A DNA stretch of 7,473 nucleotides from Prolixibacteraceae bacterium. Lineage in GTDB: Bacteria > Bacteroidota > Bacteroidia > Bacteroidales > Prolixibacteraceae. Both the position numbers and the translations under genes were made by a program. The stretch covers positions 1-7,473 of the forward strand of contig JAEUSS010000529.1 in NCBI GenBank assembly GCA_016788685.1, in the 5' to 3' direction. Below the pieces are notes generated by a model, which was not told where the DNA came from, did no database searches, and was given only the letters and a program-made list of their open reading frames with translations. This document shows positions 1 to 7,400 of this stretch, in pieces (position 1 is the first letter of the stretch; every line of letters begins with the position of its first letter).

Positions 1-768
1 GCAGCAAGCCAAGCCGGATATTTTGTCACCATATTTCAGTCGAACAATTCATACGAAAGAGAAAAAGAAAATGCCAAAATGCTGCTGGCCAGCCAGGCTG
101 ACGGGGTGATTGCGTGCCTGGCTCTGGAAACGCATAACTACGACCATCTGGCAATGTTTAAAATAAACAATATCCCTTTGGTATTCTTCGACAGGGTGTG
201 CTATGAAATTGAAACAAGCAAAGTTATTATTGATGATCTGGGAGCTGCCATGAAAGCAACAGAGCACCTCGTTGCCGCCGGATGCAGGCGGATAGCCCAC
301 ATTGCGGGCAACCAGAACATGGCCATTTTCCGCGAGCGCCTGAAAGGTTACAGGCAAGTTCTGGAGAAAAATAACCTCGAAGTCCGTGATGAATATATTT
401 GCTTCACTGATGACTTAAGCAGCGAAGAAGGACTGGCATGCGCCGAGAAACTACTGTCCCTCCCTCAACTTCCGGACGGAATTTTCTGTGCAAACGACAA
501 AACAGCCATCAGTGCCATTCAGGCAATAAAAAAAGCAAAACTGCGGGTTCCTGAAGACATTGCGGTTGTCGGGTTCAGCAATACTCCGCCGTCGCTTATT
601 ATTGAGCCGTCTTTAACCACCATTGATGACCACGCATTTGAAATGGGACAGGCAGCCGCCCGGCTGCTGATCCGCCAGATCGAAAATCCGAATCAGAACA
701 TTGCTTCCGAAACCATCATGATACAAAACGACCTGATCATCAGGGACTCGACGAAAAAGCAACAGTAA
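1..768 (+). CDS. LacI-family transcription regulator, 5'-truncated by the window edge (sugar-binding domain)
   Basis: The reading frame is open from base 1 to the TAA at 766-768, giving 255 residues without a start, so the gene begins before the window; the internal ATG at 79 is not the real start. What remains is the periplasmic-binding-protein-like effector domain of a LacI/GalR regulator. Visible hallmarks are PLVFFDR (partial residues 59-65), HLVAAGCRRIAHIAG, RLKGYR, the FCANDKTAISAIQA segment, the VPEDIAVVGFSNT segment, and LTTIDDHAFEMGQAAARLL near the end. Family members are usually about 330-345 residues, so roughly 80-85 are missing, including the whole helix-turn-helix and the hinge helix. 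The protein should act in the cytoplasm, binding a sugar or sugar derivative through this domain and an operator through the lost one. Two transcription units downstream carry LacI-style operators over their -33 elements, which makes it their probable regulator; that link is inferred from context. Family assignment is secure, ligand unknown. Confidence 0.95.
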   Translation, partial: AASQAGYFVTIFQSNNSYEREKENAKMLLASQADGVIACLALETHNYDHLAMFKINNIPLVFFDRVCYEIETSKVIIDDLGAAMKATEHLVAAGCRRIAHIAGNQNMAIFRERLKGYRQVLEKNNLEVRDEYICFTDDLSSEEGLACAEKLLSLPQLPDGIFCANDKTAISAIQAIKKAKLRVPEDIAVVGFSNTPPSLIIEPSLTTIDDHAFEMGQAAARLLIRQIENPNQNIASETIMIQNDLIIRDSTKKQQ

Positions 769-1083
769 AAGTCTGTCGCAATTTGCTCCAACTGCCAATT
801 TAAATAAACAAGATCAGAAAAGAAGACAATTTCACAGGTTGCTTTTTCTCATTGCTCAAGATGAGGTGGAGGCTCGCTTTTGTACAATCAAGGAACAATG
901 GTTTAATTTCTTCGATTACCGGAAATGAAAGATAACTCCTCGCCCATTTCGTTTGCTACAAAATTAAAATCAACAACTTACAAGCAAACACATTCTCATT
1001 TTCCTGCAAAAAGGTATCTGTAAGTCAAAATATGCAGAAGTGACATCGTAGTAAAATCAGAAAAGTCCAGTATTGATTACATG
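769..1083. other. Non-coding gap between regulator gene and oxidoreductase operon
   Basis: No convincing gene is visible here on either strand; the short reverse frame at 613-798 is a shadow of the regulator gene. There is no clear rho-independent terminator after the LacI stop. The best stem is a weak 5-bp CTCAT/ATGAG pair (848-852 with 861-865) that lacks a following T run. A lone CGTTTGC half-site, like half of the operators described below, occurs at 950-956, but its other half is missing. Confidence 0.6.
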
Positions 1084-1105
1084 TTTTACGCAATCGTTTG
1101 TTTTA
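1084..1105. promoter_or_regulatory. LacI-family operator 1 (upstream of oxidoreductase operon)
   Basis: The core CAATCGTTTG (1091-1100) is a near-perfect palindrome around a central CG (one mismatched pair), the form typical of LacI-family operators. On the reverse strand the site reads ACAAACGATTGCGTAAA within 22 bases, and it matches operator 2 at 4351-4372 in 19 of 22 positions. The TTTG at 1097-1100 doubles as the -33 promoter element, so a bound protein would block RNA polymerase. The cognate regulator is probably the LacI-type protein encoded just upstream; this is inferred, since its DNA-binding domain is not in the window. Confidence 0.8.
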
Positions 1106-1126
1106 TTCGTTTATTTTTTAAATTTG
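1097..1126 (+). promoter_or_regulatory. Bacteroidota-type promoter for the oxidoreductase-enolase operon
   Basis: TTTG at 1097-1100 (-33 element) and TAAATTTG at 1119-1126 (a perfect match to the TAnnTTTG -7 consensus known from Bacteroides) are separated by 18 bp. Transcription would start near 1132-1134, leaving a leader of about 50 bases before the ATG at 1185. The -33 element lies inside operator 1, which points to repression by occlusion. Confidence 0.75.
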
Positions 1127-1184
1127 TGACAAGCATCAAAAGCGCTAGCCCGCAATCATTAAGTATCTAACTAACATTTAACTC

Positions 1185-2573
1185 ATGACTAAAAAGAATA
1201 CGCGCCGTGAATTTCTTTCTAAAACAGGGATTATTGCTACCGGCCTCACTCTGGGAGTTAATTCGATTAGTGCACAAAGCTATAATCGGATCATAGGTGC
1301 CAATGAGAAAGTTCGAGTAGGGTTCATCGGGATAGGAAACCGAGGATCGCAGCTCATGAATATCTTTATGAAACAACCCGACTGCGAAGTCGCAGCTCTG
1401 TGCGATGTATACGAGCCATACGTTAGCCGCGACCGTTCGAAGGTTCATGCCCGCTACCTAAGTAACACGCCCAGGCAGATTCCGCCAATGGGTGAAACGT
1501 TTCCGAATAAAATACAAGCATACTCAGACTACCGCTTTTTGCTGGAGAATAAAGATGTTGATGCGGTATGTATTGCGACACCTGACCACTGGCATGCCCT
1601 GCAAACCATTGATGCAATTCGTGCCGGGAAAGATGTGTATGTAGAAAAACCTCTGTCAAAAACCATTCAGGAAGGCCGAAAAATGGTGAACATAGCCCAA
1701 AGCAGCAAACAAGTAGTTTGCATTGGTTTGAACCGGCGGGCTGCTCCAATTTATCAAAAATTGGCTGCAGAGATTCCGGCGGGGAAAATCGGAAAAATAT
1801 CATTTGCAAGCACCTGCCATGTCAGTAATATGTTTCCGGATGGCATTGGAAAAATGCAAGCCGAGGCTCCTCCAAAAGATTTCGATTGGGAAATGTGGCT
1901 GGGCCCCCGTGCATTTCGCCCATATCAATACAACATTGCTCCATATATGTTTCGCTGGTGGGAAGACTACGCCAACCAAATATCGAACAACGGTGTTCAT
2001 TTTCTGGACTTAATCCGCTGGATGCTTAACGAAGAAGCACCTATTTTCGTTAGTGCAAATGGCGGAAAATTTGTCCTCGACGACGACCGGACAATTCCCG
2101 ACACGATGCAGGTTACCTACGAATTTGCTTCTGGAGTTCTTGTCTCAATAAACATCCTGGAAGGTAGTTCAGGCAGCTTTTTTCCCTATGGATATATTGA
2201 GTTGCGGGGTACCAAAGGCACCCTTTATACCGCTGAAACCGATTACAAAATCATACCGGCGAAACCCGGCCAATTCCAAGGCTGGAAAGAATTAACCGAA
2301 GCAGAAGACTATCGATTACCTGAAAGCGAACGCGGTCTAAAAGACAGTACCACAAACCTGATCCGGAATTTTCTGGACTGTGTCAAATCACGCGATTTAC
2401 CTCTGGCAACATTGGAAGAAGGCCACCGTTCTACAACAATGGCCCACTTGGGAACCATCGCACTAAAAACCGGAGAACGTTTAAGGTGGGATGGAAAAAA
2501 AGAACGCTTCACAAACAATGACGAAGCCAACAAATTGCTGTCGTACGAATATCGCCACCCCTGGAAAATTTAA
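1185..2573 (+). CDS. Tat-exported Gfo/Idh/MocA-family NAD(P)-dependent oxidoreductase
   Basis: This 462-residue protein oxidises or reduces a sugar or polyol derivative with a bound nicotinamide cofactor; the substrate cannot be told. The N-terminus carries a twin-arginine motif (TRREFLSKTG, R7-R8) followed by a hydrophobic stretch to about residue 30 (SISAQ), so it should be exported folded by the Tat system to the periplasm. The Rossmann domain follows with VRVGFIGIGNRG (GxGxxG at G49, G51, G54), the ATPDHWHALQ segment (131-140), and the family's EKP motif (E154-K155-P156). The C-terminal substrate domain contains the MFRWWEDY stretch and NNGVHFLDLIRW (H272, D275), the usual position of the catalytic histidine region. 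Length and layout fit secreted Bacteroidota members of the family. No Shine-Dalgarno sequence precedes the start, as is usual in the phylum; the ATG at 1185 is chosen because it puts the Tat motif at the extreme N-terminus. It heads a two-gene unit with the enolase-like gene 16 bp downstream. Confidence 0.93.
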   Translation: MTKKNTRREFLSKTGIIATGLTLGVNSISAQSYNRIIGANEKVRVGFIGIGNRGSQLMNIFMKQPDCEVAALCDVYEPYVSRDRSKVHARYLSNTPRQIPPMGETFPNKIQAYSDYRFLLENKDVDAVCIATPDHWHALQTIDAIRAGKDVYVEKPLSKTIQEGRKMVNIAQSSKQVVCIGLNRRAAPIYQKLAAEIPAGKIGKISFASTCHVSNMFPDGIGKMQAEAPPKDFDWEMWLGPRAFRPYQYNIAPYMFRWWEDYANQISNNGVHFLDLIRWMLNEEAPIFVSANGGKFVLDDDRTIPDTMQVTYEFASGVLVSINILEGSSGSFFPYGYIELRGTKGTLYTAETDYKIIPAKPGQFQGWKELTEAEDYRLPESERGLKDSTTNLIRNFLDCVKSRDLPLATLEEGHRSTTMAHLGTIALKTGERLRWDGKKERFTNNDEANKLLSYEYRHPWKI

Positions 2574-2589
2574 TTCTATCTGTTCAAAA

Positions 2590-3966
2590 ATGAATCGCAG
2601 AAGCTTTCTAAAAGGATCAGGCGCTATTTGTGCTATGGGTTTCCTGCCCCCCGTAAATTTTTCTATTAATTGTTCAAGCCAAATAACGATAGCGGAAGTA
2701 GCATCGGCCGTGGAAAGAGAACCCCTGAAAAGTTCATTCGGATTCAAAGGTGGTTACCTCTCAGAACTATGGCAAATAGCCAGCTGTCTTAAAAGTGACT
2801 CAGGTTATCATTCGATTGGATTGGGAACCCAAAGTGTTTTGTGGTCAGATGCCCGGATTTTCGCCGCCCATTCAGAACCTGAGGGCAACCAACTGATGTA
2901 TACCTTAACACGACGCGCACTTCAAATGATCAAAGGAGAGACGTTTTCATCACCAATTGAAATGATCGAAAATATTTATCCTGAACTATACGATATTGGT
3001 AAAAAAATCACAGGCAATCCGAATTTGCGAAAAACTTTTGCACTAAATGCCCTGGTATCAATCGACAATGCGCTTTGGCTACTTTACGCAAAAGGAAACG
3101 GGATAACTACTTTCGATCAACTTATCCCAGACATGTACAAGCCAACATTTTCAGAGAAACATGAAAGAATTGCCGCCATCCCGCTAATCTCATACAACAC
3201 CACGCCAGCGCAGTTAAAGGAAACTGTTGATGCAGGTTATTTCTTTTTGAAAATAAAAATTGGGCAGCAGGGAACCCAAAGCGAAATGCTACAAAAAGAT
3301 ATGGCCCGCTTAACTGAGATCCATAACATTTTGAAGTATTCGCAAACATCCCATACAGAAAACCGAAAGCTATCCTATTACATCGATGCAAATGGCAGAT
3401 ACGAAAGTAAAGAAACCTTACTCAGGCTCCTTGACCACGCCCAGAAAATCGGCGCATTCGGACAAATTGCAATTATTGAGGAACCATTTCCTGAAGAAAT
3501 GGATTGGGATGTTTCGGATATTCCAGTCCGGCTGGCGGCGGACGAGACAGCCCATACCGACCACGATACCCTCCAGCGTATCCAATTGGGATACCGTGCC
3601 ATTGCACTGAAACCGATAGCAAAAACGCTGAGTATGACGATGAAAATAGCAAAAGCCGCAACCGACAATAATATTCCCTGTTTCTGTGCCGATTTGACGG
3701 TAAATCCGGTTTTGGTCGAATGGAATAAGAATGTAGCGGCCCGCCTTAAGCCATTCCCAGGGATTGGGAACCTTGGCCTGTTGGAAAGTAATGGTTCTCA
3801 GAATTACAAGAACTGGAATAAAATGCAAAGCTATTTACCGGCTTCTGATGAGCCATGGGTCAAAGTGGACGCAGGATTACATCAAACAAAAACAAAATAT
3901 TTTGAAACTGGCGGCGGAATATTTGATGAGCTTCCTCATTACGAAAACTTATTCAAACAAAATTAG
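2590..3966 (+). CDS. Tat-exported enolase-superfamily enzyme, muconate-lactonizing-enzyme (MLE) type
   Basis: From the ATG at 2590 this is 458 residues beginning MNRRSFLKGSGA, a clean twin-arginine signal (R3-R4) with a hydrophobic segment to about residue 28. An in-frame ATG at 2491 would overlap the preceding gene by 83 bp and place the Tat motif 33 residues in, so it is rejected. The capping domain contains VSIDNALWLLYAKGNG (157-171). The barrel shows the complete active site of the superfamily: KxK at K221/K223, metal ligands D266 (YIDANG), E297 (IIEEPFP) and D318 (LAADETAH), and the opposite-face lysine K341 (IALKPIAKT). The lysine pair and the ADE form of the third ligand match the MLE/dipeptide-epimerase subgroup rather than the His-Asp dyad of mandelate racemase. 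Known members abstract a proton next to a carboxylate and then epimerise, cycloisomerise or eliminate. A stretch of about 15 extra residues (about 247-261) lies between the second and third barrel strands. It is co-transcribed with the oxidoreductase and probably acts with it in the periplasm. Superfamily is secure; reaction and substrate are unknown. Confidence 0.9.
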   Translation: MNRRSFLKGSGAICAMGFLPPVNFSINCSSQITIAEVASAVEREPLKSSFGFKGGYLSELWQIASCLKSDSGYHSIGLGTQSVLWSDARIFAAHSEPEGNQLMYTLTRRALQMIKGETFSSPIEMIENIYPELYDIGKKITGNPNLRKTFALNALVSIDNALWLLYAKGNGITTFDQLIPDMYKPTFSEKHERIAAIPLISYNTTPAQLKETVDAGYFFLKIKIGQQGTQSEMLQKDMARLTEIHNILKYSQTSHTENRKLSYYIDANGRYESKETLLRLLDHAQKIGAFGQIAIIEEPFPEEMDWDVSDIPVRLAADETAHTDHDTLQRIQLGYRAIALKPIAKTLSMTMKIAKAATDNNIPCFCADLTVNPVLVEWNKNVAARLKPFPGIGNLGLLESNGSQNYKNWNKMQSYLPASDEPWVKVDAGLHQTKTKYFETGGGIFDELPHYENLFKQN

Positions 3967-3994
3967 TTAAACCAAAATTGTGACGAACCGCTGT

Positions 3995-4013
3995 TTATTA
4001 TAAATTATAATAA
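3995..4013. repeat. Perfect AT-only inverted repeat just after the enolase-like gene
   Basis: TTATTATAA (3995-4003) and TTATAATAA (4005-4013) are exact reverse complements around a single A. As RNA it could form only a weak A-U stem of 8 pairs with a 3-base loop, 29 bp after the stop codon. It could be a weak 3'-end structure or a protein-binding palindrome, or simply low-complexity sequence. Confidence 0.5.
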
Positions 4014-4042
4014 TTGCAAATAATATTCGATCTCACGATAGG

Positions 4043-4054
4043 ACAAACGATTGC
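4043..4054. promoter_or_regulatory. Orphan LacI-type operator core (site 3)
   Basis: ACAAACGATTGC is identical over 12 bases to the reverse strand of operator 1 (1090-1101) and differs by one base from the same part of operator 2. Outside the core the match is poor (16 of 22 overall against operator 1). It is 77 bp after the enolase-like stop and its centre is 312 bp upstream of the centre of operator 2. No good + strand promoter is attached to it. It may be an auxiliary operator; binding is inferred from similarity only. Confidence 0.5.
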
Positions 4055-4233
4055 ACTAACTCGACTCCAAAAAGGAAAGATAACCCCACTTTTCCGGATA
4101 CTGCCAGTAATCTCCGCACAGGTATTCACGAAAACATGCTCCTCACTGCAAAGTCCGACGCGCAAAAAAACGGCTTATAACACCCCAGTCACACCTCGTT
4201 ACAAAAGCATTTTCAAAGCTCAAAACCATAAAA

Positions 4234-4278
4234 AGAGAATATCCATACGCATTCAGTCAGAAACCCGGAATATTCTCT
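4234..4278 (+). repeat. Imperfect inverted repeat with long loop
   Basis: AGAGAATATCC (4234-4244) pairs with GGAATATTCTCT (4267-4278) apart from one bulged base, giving an 11-bp stem with a 22-base loop. There is no T run after it, so it is not a standard terminator. It lies about 70 bp before operator 2 and outside the predicted susC transcript; its role is unknown. Confidence 0.35.
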
Positions 4279-4350
4279 GTCAGTAGAAATCATCCACCCC
4301 GAAGTCGTCTTTTCCAACCATTTACATCGCAGAAATTAATTTCAAATTTT

Positions 4351-4372
4351 TTAAACAAACGTTTGCGTAAAT
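4351..4372. promoter_or_regulatory. LacI-family operator 2 (upstream of susC-like gene)
   Basis: The core CAAACGTTTG (4356-4365) is a perfect 10-bp palindrome centred on CG. The surrounding sequence (AAACAAACGTTTGCGTAAA in the middle of the site) matches the reverse complement of operator 1 in 19 of 22 positions, the three differences all being A/T exchanges. The TTTG at 4362-4365 is also the -33 element of the susC promoter. The same LacI-type repressor is therefore expected to control both units. Confidence 0.83.
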
Positions 4373-4393
4373 GGCATCGAAAATATATTTTTG
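4362..4393 (+). promoter_or_regulatory. Bacteroidota-type promoter for the susC-like gene
   Basis: TTTG (4362-4365) and TATTTTTG (4386-4393, a perfect TAnnTTTG) are separated by 20 bp. Transcription should begin near 4400, leaving a leader of about 30 bases before the ATG at 4430. The -33 element is embedded in operator 2, the same arrangement as in the first promoter but with a spacer 2 bp longer. Confidence 0.75.
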
Positions 4394-4422
4394 CTAAAAC
4401 TAAAACTTAACGATCTAAAACT
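4394..4422 (+). repeat. Triple CTAAAACT repeat in the susC leader
   Basis: CTAAAACT occurs at 4394-4401, 4400-4407 (sharing two bases with the first) and 4415-4422, immediately after the -7 element and before the start codon. The leader is A-rich, has no Shine-Dalgarno sequence and should be unstructured, which suits start-site recognition in Bacteroidota. The repeat may be only a by-product of this composition. Confidence 0.45.
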
Positions 4423-4429
4423 GACACTT

Positions 4430-7400
4430 ATGGTCTTTAAAATTTTTAAACGAAAAGTGAGATGCCGGATACCGGCAATTCTGGTTCTATTCTTGCTGCC
4501 AATCGGAGCGATGGCACAAGAGTTAACCGTTCACGGAAAAGTGAGCAGCGCTGATGACAACCTTCCTTTACCTGCAGTTACCGTGGTCATAAAAGGAACC
4601 ACACATGGAACAATCACCGATCACAACGGAAAATACACACTGACAAAAGTACCAAAAAATGCAACCTTAGTTTTCTCGTTTGTCGGAATGAAAAGCCAGG
4701 AAGCTGCAATTGCCGGCAAAAAGGAAATTAACATCGTTCTTCAACCTGACGCTATAGGAATTGAAGAAGTTGTTGCTGTCGGTTATGGCTCAGTAAAAAA
4801 AAGTGATTTAACCGGATCTGTTGGAGTTGTTCAAGGACAGGCCCTTGCCAAAGCTCCGGTAGCAACCTTTACAGAAGCATTGGCAGGAAGAATGGCCGGC
4901 GTCAGAATTGCATCAGCTGACGGACAACCCGGCAGTGGAATGAATATCACCATCCGCGGTGCAGGATCACTGACTCAAAGCACCTCTCCTCTCTACATCG
5001 TTGACGGCTTCCCTGTAGAAAACTATGACCCTTCTGACCTCAATTCTGAGGAAATAGAATCGATAACCATTCTAAAAGATGCCTCATCAACAGCCATTTA
5101 CGGATCAAGAGGTGCCAATGGAATCATTGTAATTGAAACAAAAAAGGGAAAGATCGGGAAGCCCGTCATTACAATAAACAGTACTTATGGGTTTCAACAA
5201 GTACAAAAAACAATGGATGTAATGGATCCATATGAGTTTGTTAAATATCAAAATGAACTGAACCCTTCATTCGCAAGTCAGAACTATTTTCAGGAAAACC
5301 GAACTTTAGATTTTTATAAAGATGCACAAGGAGTGAACTGGCAGAATGAGATTTTTCGGAATTCTCCGATGATCAATAATAATATTTCAATCAGAGGGGG
5401 AAACAGCGAAACCAAATATTCGATCTCCGGATCCGTTTACGATATGGAAGGCATCATATTGAATACTGGGTTTGAACGCTATCAGGGAAGGGTTTCTATT
5501 GACCAGATCATCAGTAAAAAATTAAAAATAGGGATTACAGCAAATTACAGCAAAAAGAACACATTTGGCCAACCTGTTGCGAGTGGCACTGTAGGTTCCT
5601 TCACATCATATTTGCTATCCAGAGCCTGGGGCTACCGGCCTGTATCCGGGAAGGGCAATTTCGATCTCCTTGAAGAAGACTATGACCCGGACCTCATCGA
5701 TCAGTACAACGTCAGATTAAATCCTGTTACGACAAGCAATAATGACTATACGAAAGACTTGTCGGGCAGTTTCCTTGTTAATGCCTATCTCCAGTACGAC
5801 ATTCTGAAGAACCTTACACTGAGAATGACCGGATCTTCGAGTAGCACCAACCTCAGAAATGAACGTTTTTATAATTCCAAGACCCCGCAGGGGAACCTGC
5901 TTAGTTTATTCAACACTAAAGGAATAAACGGCTCAATAAGAACTACTGATATCAACCTTTGGTCAAACGAAAATACTTTAACCTATAAAACTAACATTAA
6001 CGACAGCCATCGGATTACATTACTGGGAGGTTTCTCCATGCAGGAAAGCAATTCTGACATCTACGGATACGCTGCAATGAATATTCCTAACGAAGAACTC
6101 GGCATCAAGGGGCTTGATGAAGGAACACCTTACTTAGGTTACGCCTCAGACGGATCAAACGGTCTGGTCTCTTTCTTCGGCAGAGCCGATTACAGTTACC
6201 ACTCCAAATATATGCTTACCGCAACCCTCAGGAGCGATGCATCCTCTAAGTTTGCTCCGAACAACAAATGGGGTTATTTCCCCTCTGCGGCATTCGCATG
6301 GAACATGCACAACGAACAATTCCTTAAATCAATTCCGGCTATTTCTAACTCGAAACTAAGATTAAGTTACGGGGTTACAGGCAATAACCGGATTGGTGAC
6401 TTTGAATATTTCTCGCAGCTCAGCATGCCCATCAACAGTTCTTATTCTTTTAACAATGCGACACCAAGCAAAGGTATAATTCCTAATAATCTGGCAAATA
6501 AAGATCTGACATGGGAAAGCACCGAGCAGATCAACCTTGGATATGATTTAGGACTATTTAAGAACCGAATCGAACTAACCATTGATCTGTACCGCAAAAC
6601 AACAAAGGATCTGCTGCTGAACGCTGATATCCCCGCAACGTCAGGATACACCAAAATGTACAAGAATGTTGGCAAAATAGAAAATCGGGGCGTTGAACTG
6701 ACATTGAATACCACCAATGTCAGTAATAAAAATTTCAGATGGGAAAGCAGCTTCAATATCAGCTTTAACCAAAATAAAGTACTGGAATTAACCGGAGGGC
6801 AGGAAAACCTCTTTACAACAGTTATGTTTGAATCACAATATAATAATACTCCGCTATACATTAGTCAGATAGGTCAACCCGCCGGAATGTTTTATGGATA
6901 TGTTTTTGACGGGGTGTATCAGCTCTCTGATTTTGAGAACCCTTCAGATAATGTATACCTCCTGAAAAAATCAGTTCCGACAAACGGAAACAGCAGAGAT
7001 CTCATACAACCAGGAGAGATCAAGTACAAGGACATTAACGGAGATGGAGTTGTTGATAATTATGACTTGGTGGTCATTGGCAGAGGACAACCTATCCATA
7101 CAGGAGGATTTAATAATAACATTAGCTATAAAGGAATCTCACTGAATGTACTTTTCGAATGGTCCTACGGCAACCAGATTTATAATGCTAATCGCCTGAT
7201 GTTTGAAGGAAACGGGAACATCAGAACCGACCTGAATCAATTTGCAAGCTATATTGACCGATGGACACCAGAGAACCCATCAAACACCCTATTCAAAACC
7301 GGAGGTCAGGGACCAATTGGTTTTCATTCATCAAGAGTACTTGAAGACGGATCTTACATTCGGTTAAAAACCCTGTCACTAGGGTACTCCATTCCTGAAA

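Larger units (their letters stand above)
3967..4350. other. Non-coding gap between enolase-like gene and susC-like gene
   Basis: No believable gene is present. A 90-codon frame at 4014-4286 starts with TTG, has a composition unlike the neighbouring proteins (rich in Lys, Thr, Arg, Ile, without domain motifs) and lies across an operator-like site, so it is treated as chance. The gap holds an AT-only palindrome (3995-4013), an orphan operator core (4043-4054) and an imperfect long-loop stem (4234-4278). No classical G+C-rich terminator with a T run is seen after the stop at 3966. Confidence 0.6.

Noticed and set aside
79..81. ATG as the start of the LacI-type gene
   Set aside because: The frame stays open and LacI-like (GYFVTIFQSNN) back to base 1, so this is an internal methionine.
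848..865. Short CTCAT/ATGAG stem as a terminator for the LacI-type gene
   Set aside because: It has only five pairs, an 8-base loop and no T run after it.
950..956. CGTTTGC half-site as a further operator
   Set aside because: The left half is ATTTCG instead of CAAACG or CAATCG, and no TAnnTTTG follows at 18-20 bp.
2491..2589. Upstream in-frame ATG giving a 33-residue longer enolase-like protein
   Set aside because: It would overlap the oxidoreductase gene by 83 bp and bury the twin-arginine signal; the ATG at 2590 puts the Tat motif at the N-terminus and leaves a normal 16-bp gap.
2614..2622. Cysteine-containing N-terminus of the enolase-like protein as a lipoprotein signal
   Set aside because: The cysteines (in GAIC and SINC) do not sit in a proper lipobox, the SINC one having Asn before it; the twin-arginine motif explains the N-terminus better.
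4014..4286. 90-codon forward frame in the gap before susC
   Set aside because: It starts with TTG, shows no domain or signal motif, has unlikely composition, and crosses the operator-like site 3.
6442..6861. 139-codon reverse frame inside the susC-like gene
   Set aside because: It lies wholly within a well-supported coding region on the other strand, and the forward frame has clear SusC homology throughout.
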